A model generated the notes under the pieces. The model saw only the letters and a program-made list of their open reading frames with translations, did not search any database and was not told where the DNA came from. The translations under genes and the position numbers were made by a program. A stretch of DNA of 37,287 nt from Chitinophaga pinensis. GTDB taxonomy: Bacteria; Bacteroidota; Bacteroidia; Chitinophagales; UBA10324. The stretch is from assembly GCA_945903305.1 (NCBI GenBank), contig CAMDOA010000021.1, forward strand, positions 1 to 37,287, given 5' to 3'. Below, one piece after another: positions 26,346 to 35,297 of this stretch (position 1 is the stretch's first letter; each line of letters opens with the position of its first letter).

Positions 26346-27437
26346 ATGCAAAAACAAAATCCAAATTCAACACAAATAAAAGCTGGCGTCAAATTATTTA
26401 TATGCATCCTGTTACTAGCTGCTATTTCTTGTTCACCTCTTCGCCAAATTCATAAAATTCAATCAGATAAAAGAATAAAACATACTGAAAATCTGAATTT
26501 TATTGATTCAAAGGTTGTGACTCAGTGGTGGTATTACGATTGTGTTTTTGAGGATGGTTCAGTATTGGTTATTCTTTTTACCCCCTATCAATGGTGGGAT
26601 GAGGTAGAAAAAATGCCAACTAACAACTCACTTTTTTATTTAAGTTACATGAATTCCAATGGAGAGATAATATCGCAACGAAAAGTTTTTAATGTATCCA
26701 AAATTCAATATGATACAAACAGTATAAAATCTCCTTGTTTTGAAATTATAAAGGCTCATGAAAATAACTGCAGGAACTATACTGTAAATTTTTTTTTAGA
26801 TAGTATAAAAGGTTCCATAAATATCTGTTCCAATGAAAAGGGCTTTTCCCCATTTCCAAGAGGCAGCATGAGTTCAACACTAACACGGCTATTCAAACCT
26901 AAAACAAAAGGAGTTGCATACCGATATGCCGCACATGTTACAGATGGTCAAGTTAATTGCAGTCTTGATTTAAATCAGAAAAAACTTGAGCTAACAGGCA
27001 AAGCATATCTTGAGCAGGGTTGGTTTACAGGATCGCCGGATCAGATGGGAAATGGATGGACATGGTTTCATTTCGTATCAAAAAACATAAACATTTTTGG
27101 CACTGCAGAACAATTTTTTTGTCTTGAAAAACAAGGTACCCGCTTGATTGGTGGACTTGATAAAGAGTGCTCCGTTTCAGAAATGACTTATTCAAGTAAA
27201 TATAAAAATTTGCTTATCAGAGGAAACCTTAGCTTTCATACAAATAAATTATCTTTTAATCTTTGCCCTGTTGGTAATACAGCAACTCCAATAATTGTAA
27301 TGCCTTCAATAGATACCGATCAACTTTGGGGTTCTGTATTACAGGAAACTGCAATTAAGTTCAGATACAAAAAAAATGAATTGAATGAGGAGGGAGTTAT
27401 GTTTTTAGAAACCTGCAGGATGAAGAAAAAAGAATAG
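26346..27437 (+). CDS. Lipoprotein of the CrtC/AttH-like lipocalin family
   Basis: A 363-residue putative lipoprotein: hydrophobic h-region (16-28) and a lipobox ending AISC with Cys29. The mature part resembles the AttH/CrtC group (carotenoid 1,2-hydratase fold, two lipocalin-like barrels): TQWWYYDCVFEDGSVLVI near the N-terminus corresponds to the WWYFDA..DG motif and GKAYLEQGWFTGSPDQMGNGWTWFHF to the GxGYxDxNWG motif. In CrtC these regions form the active site that hydrates carotenoids; here the pattern is diverged and the enzyme is lipid-anchored, so carotenoid hydration is not assumed. No carotenoid genes are near. Monocistronic by position. Confidence 0.7.
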   Translation: MQKQNPNSTQIKAGVKLFICILLLAAISCSPLRQIHKIQSDKRIKHTENLNFIDSKVVTQWWYYDCVFEDGSVLVILFTPYQWWDEVEKMPTNNSLFYLSYMNSNGEIISQRKVFNVSKIQYDTNSIKSPCFEIIKAHENNCRNYTVNFFLDSIKGSINICSNEKGFSPFPRGSMSSTLTRLFKPKTKGVAYRYAAHVTDGQVNCSLDLNQKKLELTGKAYLEQGWFTGSPDQMGNGWTWFHFVSKNINIFGTAEQFFCLEKQGTRLIGGLDKECSVSEMTYSSKYKNLLIRGNLSFHTNKLSFNLCPVGNTATPIIVMPSIDTDQLWGSVLQETAIKFRYKKNELNEEGVMFLETCRMKKKE

Positions 27438-27565
27438 AATAATTTCCTAATTATTTAATCCGGATTTTATGAAACCTATCTGTATTGCTTATTTTTTTAA
27501 CAAAAAAATGCAGCTTAACAATTATGCAGTAATAAATAAAACTGAAGAATTTTTCTAAAACAAAT

Positions 27566-28645
27566 TCAGACTCTGCTGTTCTTATTCCTCAAATAAAAAT
27601 CAGCCAGCACAATTGCAGTCATTGCTTCCACAATAGGAACCGCGCGTGGCAACACACAAGGATCATGACGACCTTTTGTTTCCAATAAAATTTCTTCGCC
27701 ACTATTATTAATTGTTTCTTGTTGCTGACTTATTGTAGCAGTTGGTTTAAAAGCTACACTGAAATATATATCCATACCATTACTGATTCCGCCTTGTATG
27801 CCTCCGGAAAAATTAGTTTTTGTAAATGGAATTCCCAGTTTCATTTCAAAAGCATCATTGTGTTCAGAACCTTTCATGGCGGCCCCTGCAAATCCGCTTC
27901 CATATTCAAACCCATGAACTGCATTGATACTGAAAATTGCTTTTGCTAAATCGGCTTGCAGTTTATCAAACACAGGTTCACCCAAACCAACCAGAACATT
28001 TTTTATCACACAATGAATAATTCCACCAAGTGAATCACCTTCTGCTTTAGCTTTTAAAATTTCGGTTTGCATTTGCTGAGCGACTACTTCATCCGGACAG
28101 CGAACTAAATTTGAATCAATATTATTTAAATCAATTTCAGAATATTTTTTACTCAGTTTAATTTTCCCTACCTGCTGCACATATGCTGTAATGATTAATC
28201 CGGATTGCTTTAATAACAATTGCGCAATGGCGCCTGCTGCAACTGAAGCAGCAGTTACACGCGCCGAAGCTCTTCCGCCGCCGCGAAAATCCCGAATACC
28301 ATATTTTGCTTCATAAGTATAATCAGCATGCGAGGGTCTAAAAATATTTTTCAATGCTTCATAATCCTCCGGTTTGGCGTCAGTGTTATTAATCAATAAA
28401 CAAATTGGAGAACCTAAAGTTTTTCCTTCAAAAACTCCAGAGAGAATGTGAATGGTGTCGCTCTCGTTTCGTTGTGTAGTGATTACAGATTGGCCGGGTT
28501 TTCTTCGGTCGAGTTGATGCTGAATAAAACTTTCATCAATTTCTAATCCGGCAGGGCATCCGTCAATCACAGCACCAACTGCTATTCCATGTGATTCGCC
28601 AAAAGTGCTGACTTTAAAAATTTCTCCAATGCTGTTTCCTGCCAT
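27566..28645 (-). CDS. aroC: Chorismate synthase
   Basis: Last step of the shikimate pathway: converts EPSP to chorismate with reduced FMN. The start at ATG 28645 gives the family N-terminus [20 protein letters not shown] (His19). Other marks are [25 protein letters not shown], the flavin-binding [16 protein letters not shown], and [18 protein letters not shown] near the C-terminus. Length 359 is normal. A longer reading from TTG 28690 would run through the probable promoter and is rejected. It is divergent from hutI with 48 bases between the two ATGs. Confidence 0.96.
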   Translation of the reverse strand: MAGNSIGEIFKVSTFGESHGIAVGAVIDGCPAGLEIDESFIQHQLDRRKPGQSVITTQRNESDTIHILSGVFEGKTLGSPICLLINNTDAKPEDYEALKNIFRPSHADYTYEAKYGIRDFRGGGRASARVTAASVAAGAIAQLLLKQSGLIITAYVQQVGKIKLSKKYSEIDLNNIDSNLVRCPDEVVAQQMQTEILKAKAEGDSLGGIIHCVIKNVLVGLGEPVFDKLQADLAKAIFSINAVHGFEYGSGFAGAAMKGSEHNDAFEMKLGIPFTKTNFSGGIQGGISNGMDIYFSVAFKPTATISQQQETINNSGEEILLETKGRHDPCVLPRAVPIVEAMTAIVLADFYLRNKNSRV

Positions 28646-28669
28646 TCGAACTATTATTTTCTTTCTTTG

Positions 28670-28677
28670 CAAAACTA
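28670..28677 (-). promoter_or_regulatory. Putative -7 element for aroC
   Basis: Minus-strand TAGTTTTG matches TAnnTTTG and is the same 8-mer as in the nuoL promoter. Transcription would begin about 18 bases before ATG 28645. The -33 region would lie inside the start of hutI and lacks TTG at the ideal distance. Confidence 0.4.
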
Positions 28678-28693
28678 AAACGGAATTCAAAAG

Positions 28694-29935
28694 ATGAGTT
28701 TATTAATTAAAAATATAAATGTGCTTGCAGGCATTCATGCGATTGATAAATTGTTTTTGAAGGGAAGTGAGTTAAACAATTTTCCATTTGTTGAAAATGC
28801 ATTTCTTTTAACTGAAGGTGAAAAAATAAAATCATTTGGTAAGATGGAAGAAATTTCATTGCTGAATATTCCGGTTGGAACTAAAGAGATTGAGGCAAAA
28901 GGAAAATTTGTTTTACCGGCATTCTGCGATTCGCATTCGCACTTAGTTTTTGCTGCCACAAGAGAATCCGAATTCGTTGATAAAATTTCAGGTCTCACTT
29001 ACGAACAAATAGCTGCAAAAGGCGGTGGCATTTTAAATTCCGCTAAGAAACTTTCTGAAACATCGGAAGAAGAATTAATTGAAAGCGCTTTGAAAAGATT
29101 GCACGAAGTTCAATCACAAGGAACCGGAGCAATAGAAATAAAAAGCGGTTACGGTTTATCAGTTGATGCCGAATTGAAAATGTTGCGTGTAATTCAAAAA
29201 CTAATAGCACTTTCTCCCCTTGCAATCAAAAGCACATTCTTAGGTGCACATGCCATACCTTTTGAATACAAAAACAATCGAAACGAATACATAAGAATCA
29301 TAATTGACGAAATGATGCCTCGCATAGCTGATGAAGGTCTAGCAGATTATTGTGATGTGTTTTGCGAAAATGGATTTTATACTCCCGATGAAACCGATAA
29401 AATTTTACAAGCCGGTTGGAAATATAATCTGAAGCCAAAAATTCATGCGAATCAATTAGCCATTTCAGGTGGTGTTCAAGTTGGTGTTCGCAACAATGCA
29501 ATCAGTGTAGATCATTTAGAAAATATTGGCGACGAAGAAATTTCAGTTTTGAAAAACTCCAATACCATTGCAACTATGCTTCCTTCAGCAGCTTTCTTTT
29601 TAAGATTACCATATCCACCTGCACGAAAAATGCTTGACGAAAATTTAACTGTTGCGCTTGCCACTGATTTTAACCCAGGCTCCTCTCCTTCCGGCAGAAT
29701 GAGTTTTGTGATTTCTCTAGCCTGCATTCAAATGCGAATGACACCTGAAGAAGCTATCAATGCGGCTACACTAAATGGCGCTGCAGCCATGGAAATTTCC
29801 AATGAATATGGTTCCATTGCACCAGGTAAAACGGCCAACCTGATTATCACTAAAGAAATTTCTTCACTCGCAAACATTCCCTATTTCTTCGGAAGAGATT
29901 GTATTGATCGGGTGATTGTGAATGGTGAATTGTAA
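28694..29935 (+). CDS. hutI: Imidazolonepropionase
   Basis: Third enzyme of histidine degradation; hydrolyses imidazolone propionate to formiminoglutamate. It is an amidohydrolase of 413 residues with the metal-binding HxH at 81-83 ([18 protein letters not shown]), the substrate loop [37 protein letters not shown], and the catalytic Asp in [13 protein letters not shown] near residue 324. HutH, HutU and the formiminoglutamate enzyme are not in the window, so the pathway is split. Divergent from aroC, followed by a convergent hairpin terminator. Confidence 0.95.
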   Translation: MSLLIKNINVLAGIHAIDKLFLKGSELNNFPFVENAFLLTEGEKIKSFGKMEEISLLNIPVGTKEIEAKGKFVLPAFCDSHSHLVFAATRESEFVDKISGLTYEQIAAKGGGILNSAKKLSETSEEELIESALKRLHEVQSQGTGAIEIKSGYGLSVDAELKMLRVIQKLIALSPLAIKSTFLGAHAIPFEYKNNRNEYIRIIIDEMMPRIADEGLADYCDVFCENGFYTPDETDKILQAGWKYNLKPKIHANQLAISGGVQVGVRNNAISVDHLENIGDEEISVLKNSNTIATMLPSAAFFLRLPYPPARKMLDENLTVALATDFNPGSSPSGRMSFVISLACIQMRMTPEEAINAATLNGAAAMEISNEYGSIAPGKTANLIITKEISSLANIPYFFGRDCIDRVIVNGEL

Positions 29936-29995
29936 ATTGTCAATAGTGAATAAAAAACTTTTCAAGCCTTTTTGATTCGGAAATTTTATACACTA

Positions 29996-30025
29996 GAAAA
30001 GCGCTCCTAAAACGAAGCGCTTTTC
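29996..30025. terminator. Bidirectional terminator between hutI and the membrane protein gene
   Basis: GAAAAGCGCT (29996-30005) pairs perfectly with AGCGCTTTTC (30016-30025) around a 10-base loop, followed by AAAAATTT on the right and AT-rich sequence on the left. It lies between convergent genes. Confidence 0.75.
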
Positions 30026-30061
30026 AAAAATTTAATTGCGATAAAAACTGCCTGCTTGCGT

Positions 30062-30877
30062 TTAATCTTCAATGTCACTTGTATTAGTTCCAACAATGGA
30101 ATCATAAGCAGCATACATAGCACACATGGAAAGCGGAATGGTATAAAGCAAACCGACAACTAAACAGATTGCTCCGGCAATATTTATTAGGAATATCACA
30201 ATGAAAAACAGGAAGAACGAAATAAATTTTTTCCATACGATTTTAAAACTCAGCGTAATGGCTTCCATCGCACCCTTCTTTCCAAACACCAAAATATATT
30301 GACTGAAAGTAAATCCGATCTGTGCAATCAACATAATAAAAAATAACGGAATTAATTTCGCAATCAGGTCAAGAAAAAATTGCAATACCAGCATCGGATC
30401 ATTATCACCGCGTCTCGAATTGCTGACCAATTCAATAATCGCATTTATTTGACTTCCCAATACAATAATCAGGTAAGGAATAATTATAGCCGAATAAATA
30501 ATTATTAATAAAAAATTTAACAGCGCTAGCTGTCCGATAAAATTAAAGCCGCCAAAAAATTTACTGAAATCAGTACTCTTGTTTTTCGATATACGAAAAG
30601 CCATAATTGCAAAACCGATGTATAAAACAGGAGTAAGAAAAAATGTGTTGGCAATAAAACCTATAATCGGAATAAAATTGCAAATCCAACTGATGATAAA
30701 TACAACTAACAAGTAGCCAATAAAACTGCCGAGATTTTTTCCAAGTATGCTGGCTCCGGTTGAAATGTATTTCCCCAGGTCAAAGGTGTAACCATTACTT
30801 AATAAGTTTTTTACTTTTTCATCGAAATTAATTTCTTCTGATTGAGAAATATTTTCGTCGAGCATTTGATTTTCCAT
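30062..30877 (-). CDS. Polytopic membrane protein of unknown function
   Basis: A 271-residue protein with an acidic N-terminal tail (residues 1-30) and about six long hydrophobic segments (roughly 45-70, 73-97, 112-138, 165-190, 215-240 and 242-262). The repeating pattern, with amphipathic stretches such as GAMEAITLSFKIVWKKFISFF between hydrophobic blocks, resembles DUF975-like and glycerophosphodiester phosphodiesterase membrane-domain proteins, but I do not recognise a specific family. ATG 30877 is used; ATG 30865 is an alternative. It lies 96 bases downstream of ndk on the same strand and may be cotranscribed with it. No catalytic motif is seen. Confidence 0.8.
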   Translation of the reverse strand: MENQMLDENISQSEEINFDEKVKNLLSNGYTFDLGKYISTGASILGKNLGSFIGYLLVVFIISWICNFIPIIGFIANTFFLTPVLYIGFAIMAFRISKNKSTDFSKFFGGFNFIGQLALLNFLLIIIYSAIIIPYLIIVLGSQINAIIELVSNSRRGDNDPMLVLQFFLDLIAKLIPLFFIMLIAQIGFTFSQYILVFGKKGAMEAITLSFKIVWKKFISFFLFFIVIFLINIAGAICLVVGLLYTIPLSMCAMYAAYDSIVGTNTSDIED

Positions 30878-30973
30878 AATTATTGTTTGGAGGTTTTGTA
30901 GTTCGGTTGAAGGTAAATAAATATTTTACTTTCAAACTAAAATTTCAAACAATTGAAGTCACTGAATCAGGTT

Positions 30974-31396
30974 CTAGCTAATTCTTTCTAACTCTGAAAA
31001 GAAAAAATTTGATTCAATAATCGCGTTATCGTTAGAGTCGCTTCCATGAATTGCATTTTTATCAATGCTTTCAGCAAAATTTTTTCTGATTGTACCGGGC
31101 TCAGCATTTGCAGGGTTTGTGGCGCCAATCAATTTCCTGAAATCTTCCACCGCATTTTCTTTTTCCAATATCGCAGGAATTATGGCGCCGGAACTCATGA
31201 AGGAGCAAAGGTCAGCATAGAAAGGTCGCTCGCAATGTATGAAATAAAATTTCCCAGCTTGTTCAGGACTCATTTTTGTTTGCTTGAGCGCAATAATTTT
31301 AAATCCTGCTTCCTGAATTTGTTTTAGTATGGCACCACCGACTCCTTTCTCTATGGCATCGGGCTTAATCATGGTGAATGTTCTGTTACCGGTCAT
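30974..31396 (-). CDS. ndk: Nucleoside diphosphate kinase
   Basis: Transfers the terminal phosphate of ATP to other nucleoside diphosphates through a phosphohistidine. The 140-residue protein starts NRTFTMIKPDAIEKG, and has the active-site motif NAIHGSDS with His117. FYFIHCERPFYADLCSFMSSG is the nucleotide-binding helical region. Length and motifs are standard. It is divergent from nrnA with 114 bases between the starts. Confidence 0.97.
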   Translation of the reverse strand: MTGNRTFTMIKPDAIEKGVGGAILKQIQEAGFKIIALKQTKMSPEQAGKFYFIHCERPFYADLCSFMSSGAIIPAILEKENAVEDFRKLIGATNPANAEPGTIRKNFAESIDKNAIHGSDSNDNAIIESNFFFSELERIS

Positions 31397-31427
31397 GTCT
31401 GTATTGATTTTATTTTTTTATGAGGCG

Positions 31428-31435
31428 CAAAAATA
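31428..31435 (-). promoter_or_regulatory. Putative -7 element for ndk
   Basis: Minus-strand TATTTTTG matches TAnnTTTG and lies 32 bases before the ndk ATG. At about 19 bases upstream the sequence is GTGG rather than TTG, so the promoter is only partly supported. Confidence 0.35.
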
Positions 31436-31510
31436 TACGGCTGACTGCGATTACCACTTTTATAGCGAAAAATATTTTATCCTTGAGCCCTGAAAAAAAA
31501 ATTCATACTG

Positions 31511-32518
31511 ATGACCTTTGAACAATTGAAAGAATTTTTGCAAACACCACGGTACATTGTCATCACCACTCATCAAAAACCCGATGGCGATGCGCTTGGT
31601 TCTTCATTGGCACTTTATCATTTTTTATGCAAGCTCAGTCATACTCCCATCGTTATATCTCCAACTGACTATCCTAATTTTTTGCAGTGGTTGCCTGGAA
31701 ATGATACCGTTGTAAATTTTGAACAGCAACCTGATTCCGCTAAAGAGTGGGCTGCCAATGCCGAATTAATTTTTTGCCTTGACTTTAATAAACTCTATCG
31801 CATTAATTCACTTGGTGATTTATTAGGGAAAGCTGCTGCTCCAAAAATTTTAATTGATCACCACCTTGAGCCCGATGCATTCGCCGACTATGCTTTGTGG
31901 GATGTAGAAAAATCTTCGACCTGCGAATTGGTTTATGATTTTATCGAAATGCTGGGAATGACTCATCTGATAGATGTAAATATTGCTACCTGTTTATATG
32001 TGGGTTTGCTAACCGATACCGACAGATTCCGAATACCGCGAACCACACCAAGAGTGCATCAGATAACAGCAGCATTATTGGAAAAAGGTGTTGATCATAC
32101 CAGAGTTTACAACGAGATTTATGAAACCTTCAGCGAAAACAGATTGCGGTTTTTTGGTTTCTGCATGACCAAGTGCATGACCGTGTTGCCCCAGTATCAC
32201 ACAGCAATTCTCGCAATTGAGGGAGATGATATCCGACGCTTTCATATTTCAACCGGTGATACGGAAGGCCTGGTGAATTATCCGATGATGATTAATGATG
32301 TCTGGATGACCGCCATAATTATTCAACGACCTGATCAGGTAAAACTTTCGTTCCGCAGTAAGGGCGATATTGATGTAAACCAATTGTGTAAAGACTATTT
32401 TCAAGGAGGCGGGCATAAGAATGCAGCAGGGGGAAAGAGCGAACATTCTGTTGCTGAAACCAAAGAAAAATTACTTTCTATATTAGCCGCCCAAAAAAAT
32501 AATTTAAATCTCGTATGA
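31511..32518 (+). CDS. nrnA: NrnA-like DHH phosphoesterase (oligoribonuclease / pAp phosphatase)
   Basis: A 335-residue DHH/DHHA1 protein that degrades short RNA oligonucleotides and dephosphorylates 3'-phosphoadenosine 5'-phosphate in characterised relatives. Motif I is THQKPDGDALGSS (His21, Asp25, Asp27), motif II has Asp91 (CLDFNK), motif III is IDHH (Asp116-His117-His118), motif IV is LLTDTDRF, and the DHHA1 substrate motif GGGHKNAAGG is near residue 300. It is cytosolic. Its last four bases overlap the start of the first FKBP gene (ATGA), so it heads a four-gene run with three prolyl isomerases. Confidence 0.92.
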   Translation: MTFEQLKEFLQTPRYIVITTHQKPDGDALGSSLALYHFLCKLSHTPIVISPTDYPNFLQWLPGNDTVVNFEQQPDSAKEWAANAELIFCLDFNKLYRINSLGDLLGKAAAPKILIDHHLEPDAFADYALWDVEKSSTCELVYDFIEMLGMTHLIDVNIATCLYVGLLTDTDRFRIPRTTPRVHQITAALLEKGVDHTRVYNEIYETFSENRLRFFGFCMTKCMTVLPQYHTAILAIEGDDIRRFHISTGDTEGLVNYPMMINDVWMTAIIIQRPDQVKLSFRSKGDIDVNQLCKDYFQGGGHKNAAGGKSEHSVAETKEKLLSILAAQKNNLNLV

Positions 32519-33426
32519 ACCGTTCAATAAATTTTAAAACAATTACAATAGCCGCAGCTATTTGCGTTTTATTCACTTTTCAAGCGTGCAATAGCGGCGA
32601 AAATGTTTCCGGCTATTCTACCTCAAGCAATGGACTTGATTATAAAATAATAACTGACAGTAATCAACCGAAAGCTAAGGTGGGTGATTATGTACAGTAT
32701 TATTCAACTATCAGAACTACAAAAGATTCAGTAATCTTTTCATTGAACAATTCAAAAACATCTGAAATCGGACAGGTATCGGCACCAAAAGAAAAAGGTG
32801 ATCCCATTGAGATTTTAACATTGTTAGGAAAAGGCGACAGTGCTTCCTGTTTAATATCGGCAGAAACATTTTTTAAAACCGAACAATTACCTCCGCCATT
32901 AAAAAAAGGAGACCGAATAAAATTAGATATAAAAATAATTGATGTTTTTGCCCAAGCAGAATTTGATGCGAAACTGGCAGAAATTGAAAATCAAAAATTA
33001 TTGCTGGCAGAATCTGCAGCAATAAATTATATAAAGGCAAATAACATTCAAGCACAGCGGTTACCAAGCGGAATGTATTATGTAGTTGAAAATCCGGGTA
33101 GTGGTGTGCAACCGGAAAACAATAAAAATGTGAAAGTGAATTACCATGGCACTTTATTCGATGGAACTGTATTTGATTCGTCATTAAAACCCGGTCGCGA
33201 ACCCTTTGAATTTATTTTAGGAAGAGGACAAGTGATAAAAGGCTGGGATCAGGGCATTCCATTATTTAAAGTTGGTGGTAAAGGAAAATTAATTATTCCA
33301 CCTTCAATGGGATATGGCGAACAAGGGCAGGGAAGTATTCCGCCAAACAGTTGGCTCGTATTTGACATTGAGGTGTTAGGTGTTTCAGATGCTCCGCAAA
33401 AACAAGGCGGTATGCCAATGCAATAA
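32515..33426 (+). CDS. FKBP-type peptidyl-prolyl isomerase lipoprotein (first of three)
   Basis: A 303-residue lipoprotein: h-region 10-22 and lipobox TFQAC with Cys25. A C-terminal canonical FKBP domain (about 205-292) has VKVNYHGTLFDGTVFDSS, GRGQVIKGWDQGIPLFKVGGKG and PPSMGYGEQ...IPPNSWLVFDIEVL, all expected rotamase-site aromatic residues included. The N-terminal half (about 38-145: GLDYKIITDSN, KVGDYVQYYSTIRTTKDSVIF, LGKGDSASCLI, IKLDIKIIDVF) looks like a second, degenerate FKBP domain without those residues, joined by a helical linker. It probably assists folding at the outer membrane. The ATG overlaps the nrnA stop; the next FKBP gene begins 31 bases downstream. Confidence 0.9.
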   Translation: MNRSINFKTITIAAAICVLFTFQACNSGENVSGYSTSSNGLDYKIITDSNQPKAKVGDYVQYYSTIRTTKDSVIFSLNNSKTSEIGQVSAPKEKGDPIEILTLLGKGDSASCLISAETFFKTEQLPPPLKKGDRIKLDIKIIDVFAQAEFDAKLAEIENQKLLLAESAAINYIKANNIQAQRLPSGMYYVVENPGSGVQPENNKNVKVNYHGTLFDGTVFDSSLKPGREPFEFILGRGQVIKGWDQGIPLFKVGGKGKLIIPPSMGYGEQGQGSIPPNSWLVFDIEVLGVSDAPQKQGGMPMQ

Positions 33427-33457
33427 ATAAAAGTTTTAACTTCATAGAAAATCATAA

Positions 33458-34339
33458 ATGAACAAAAAAAAATCGCTCTTCATATTTACTGGAATATTGG
33501 TGTTTTCAGTTTTAATAATTGCTCTCATTACTGCATTGGGTTCAGGAGGTGGGTATAAAATACTTGCTTCCGGATTACAGTATAAAATCATTTTGAATAA
33601 AGCAAAAACTAAAGCTACCGAAGGCCAGTTGATGATTGCCTATCTCACCTATAAAACCGAGAAAGATTCCATTGTTTTTTCTACTTATACTACCGAAAAA
33701 AAAACCACCACATTTCCGGTTGGTAAACCAGAAAATATTGCTGATTTAAATGAAGCATTTTTATTACTCGGCCCAAATGATTCTGCAATCATCAGATTGC
33801 CTGCTGATAGTATTTTTAAAGGTAATGCCAATCGACCAGCCTTTGCTGGAAAAGGTTCATTTATTCATGTAGGTATTAAAGTAGATACTGTAATGAATAA
33901 AGAATCATTTGAACAATTGACTTTAATGAAATCAACTCAACAAAAAGAAATCGATGATGAATTAATAAAAAAATATTTAAAAGAAAATAACCTCAAAGCC
34001 ACACGAACCGAAACCGGATTGTATTACATTATAAATAAATCAGGAACCGGCCAAAACCCAACTGATGGGCAATCTGTTTCTGTTTTATATACCGGAAAAT
34101 TAATTGACGGAAAAATATTTGATTCGTCACAAATGTCAGGAGGCGAACCTATAACTGTAAAATTGGGTGCTCGAAGTGTAATTGCCGGATGGGAACAGGG
34201 ATTAAAATATTTTAATCGAGGAGCAAAGGGATTACTGCTCTTACCTTCAAACCTGGCCTATGGTGATCGCGAATTCCCTGACAGAATTCCTGCAAATTCA
34301 GTTTTAGTTTTTGAAGTTGAAATAACCAGCATAAAATAA
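33458..34339 (+). CDS. FKBP-type peptidyl-prolyl isomerase, inner-membrane anchored (second of three)
   Basis: A 293-residue paralogue of its neighbours. An N-terminal uncleaved-looking helix (KKK then residues 7-27 hydrophobic, followed by GSGGGYK) should hold it in the inner membrane facing the periplasm. The N-terminal half (SGLQYKIILNKAKTKATEGQLMI...) is the same degenerate FKBP-like module. The C-terminal domain (about 205-293) has VSVLYTGKLIDGKIFDSS, VIAGWEQGLKYF and PANSVLVFEVEI; the flap LPSNLAYGDREFPDRIP is shorter than in the first copy. Cotranscribed with the copies on either side by spacing (31 and 45 bases). Confidence 0.9.
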   Translation: MNKKKSLFIFTGILVFSVLIIALITALGSGGGYKILASGLQYKIILNKAKTKATEGQLMIAYLTYKTEKDSIVFSTYTTEKKTTTFPVGKPENIADLNEAFLLLGPNDSAIIRLPADSIFKGNANRPAFAGKGSFIHVGIKVDTVMNKESFEQLTLMKSTQQKEIDDELIKKYLKENNLKATRTETGLYYIINKSGTGQNPTDGQSVSVLYTGKLIDGKIFDSSQMSGGEPITVKLGARSVIAGWEQGLKYFNRGAKGLLLLPSNLAYGDREFPDRIPANSVLVFEVEITSIK

Positions 34340-34384
34340 TTTTTCACTTACCTTTTTTTAAAAAAAAAAATCACAATTTAATCA

Positions 34385-35239
34385 ATGAAAAAAATTTTCC
34401 TGTTACTCGTTACACTGCTTCCTCTTTTACTTAATGCACAACAGAAGTACAAAGATTTTAAAACTACCCCCAGTGGTTTAAAATACAAAATCATCGAAGA
34501 CCAGAAAAAAGCGAAAGCGCAAATGGGCTATATGATAAAAATCTTTTTGACCTATTCCACCGAAAGTGACTCAGTAGTTTTTTCATCAAAAATGATTGGT
34601 GAAGGTGCAGAGTTAAAAATTGAAAAGCCGCAATACAAAGGTGATCCAATGGAAGGCTTTGCTTTGATGGGTGAAGGCGACAGTTTGCTGTTTCTTGTAC
34701 CAGCTGATAGTATGTTTAAAGGAGGAATTGAAAGACCCGGTTATGCAACACCAGGTTCCTATTTAAAGTTAGGCGTGAGAATGCTGAGTTGCTTATCACA
34801 AACCGATTACGGTGCTGCCAAACAAAAAGAGGCTGCCGGACAAATTGGAATTGATGATAAAATTATTCAACAATATATTAAGGATAAAAACCTTACTGCA
34901 TTGAAAACCGCAACCGGTTTATACTATGTTGTAGAAAAACAAGGCGAAGGTGCTAAAGTTGAATCCGGAAAAAAAGTAACTGTAAATTATACCGGAAAAT
35001 TAACCAACGGAACCATGTTTGATTCTTCGCTCAACCCAGGTCGCGAACCATTTCAATTTACCATTGGTCAGCATCAGGTAATTGCAGGATGGGACGAAGG
35101 CATCGCTTTATTTAATGTAGGTGGAAAAGGAACATTGTTAATTCCATCAGCACTTGGCTATGGCGCACGCGGCGCCGGAGGCACCATAGGTCCGAACTCA
35201 GTTTTAATATTTGATATTGAAATTTTAGGAGTTGAATAA
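34385..35239 (+). CDS. FKBP-type peptidyl-prolyl isomerase, secreted (third of three)
   Basis: A 284-residue paralogue with a type I signal peptide (MKKIFLLLVTLLPLLLNAQ), so it is a soluble periplasmic form. The N-terminal degenerate module (about 25-135, SGLKYKIIEDQKKAKAQMGYMIKI ... GEGDSLLFLVPADSMF) is followed by the helix TDYGAAKQKEAAGQIG and a full FKBP domain (about 195-284: VTVNYTGKLTNGTMFDSS, HQVIAGWDEGIALFNVGGKG, GYGARGAGGTIGPNSVLIFDIEIL). A strong terminator 24 bases after the stop ends the nrnA-FKBP run. Confidence 0.92.
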   Translation: MKKIFLLLVTLLPLLLNAQQKYKDFKTTPSGLKYKIIEDQKKAKAQMGYMIKIFLTYSTESDSVVFSSKMIGEGAELKIEKPQYKGDPMEGFALMGEGDSLLFLVPADSMFKGGIERPGYATPGSYLKLGVRMLSCLSQTDYGAAKQKEAAGQIGIDDKIIQQYIKDKNLTALKTATGLYYVVEKQGEGAKVESGKKVTVNYTGKLTNGTMFDSSLNPGREPFQFTIGQHQVIAGWDEGIALFNVGGKGTLLIPSALGYGARGAGGTIGPNSVLIFDIEILGVE

Positions 35240-35262
35240 TATTTTCAGGAGATAAATAATTG

Positions 35263-35292
35263 AAAAGCTGTTACTCTTCAGTAACAGCTTTT
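35263..35292. terminator. Strong terminator shared by the FKBP run and the opposing pepP transcript
   Basis: AAAAGCTGTTACT (35263-35275) pairs perfectly with AGTAACAGCTTTT (35280-35292) around a CTTC loop, followed by TTTTATTTT on the plus strand. On the minus strand the stem is also followed by TTTTCAATTATTT, so it can act in both directions. Confidence 0.9.
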
Positions 35293-35297
35293 TTATT

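Noticed and set aside
28646-28690. TTG start adding 15 residues to AroC
   Set aside because: Chorismate synthases begin at MAGNSIG; the extension crosses the probable promoter.
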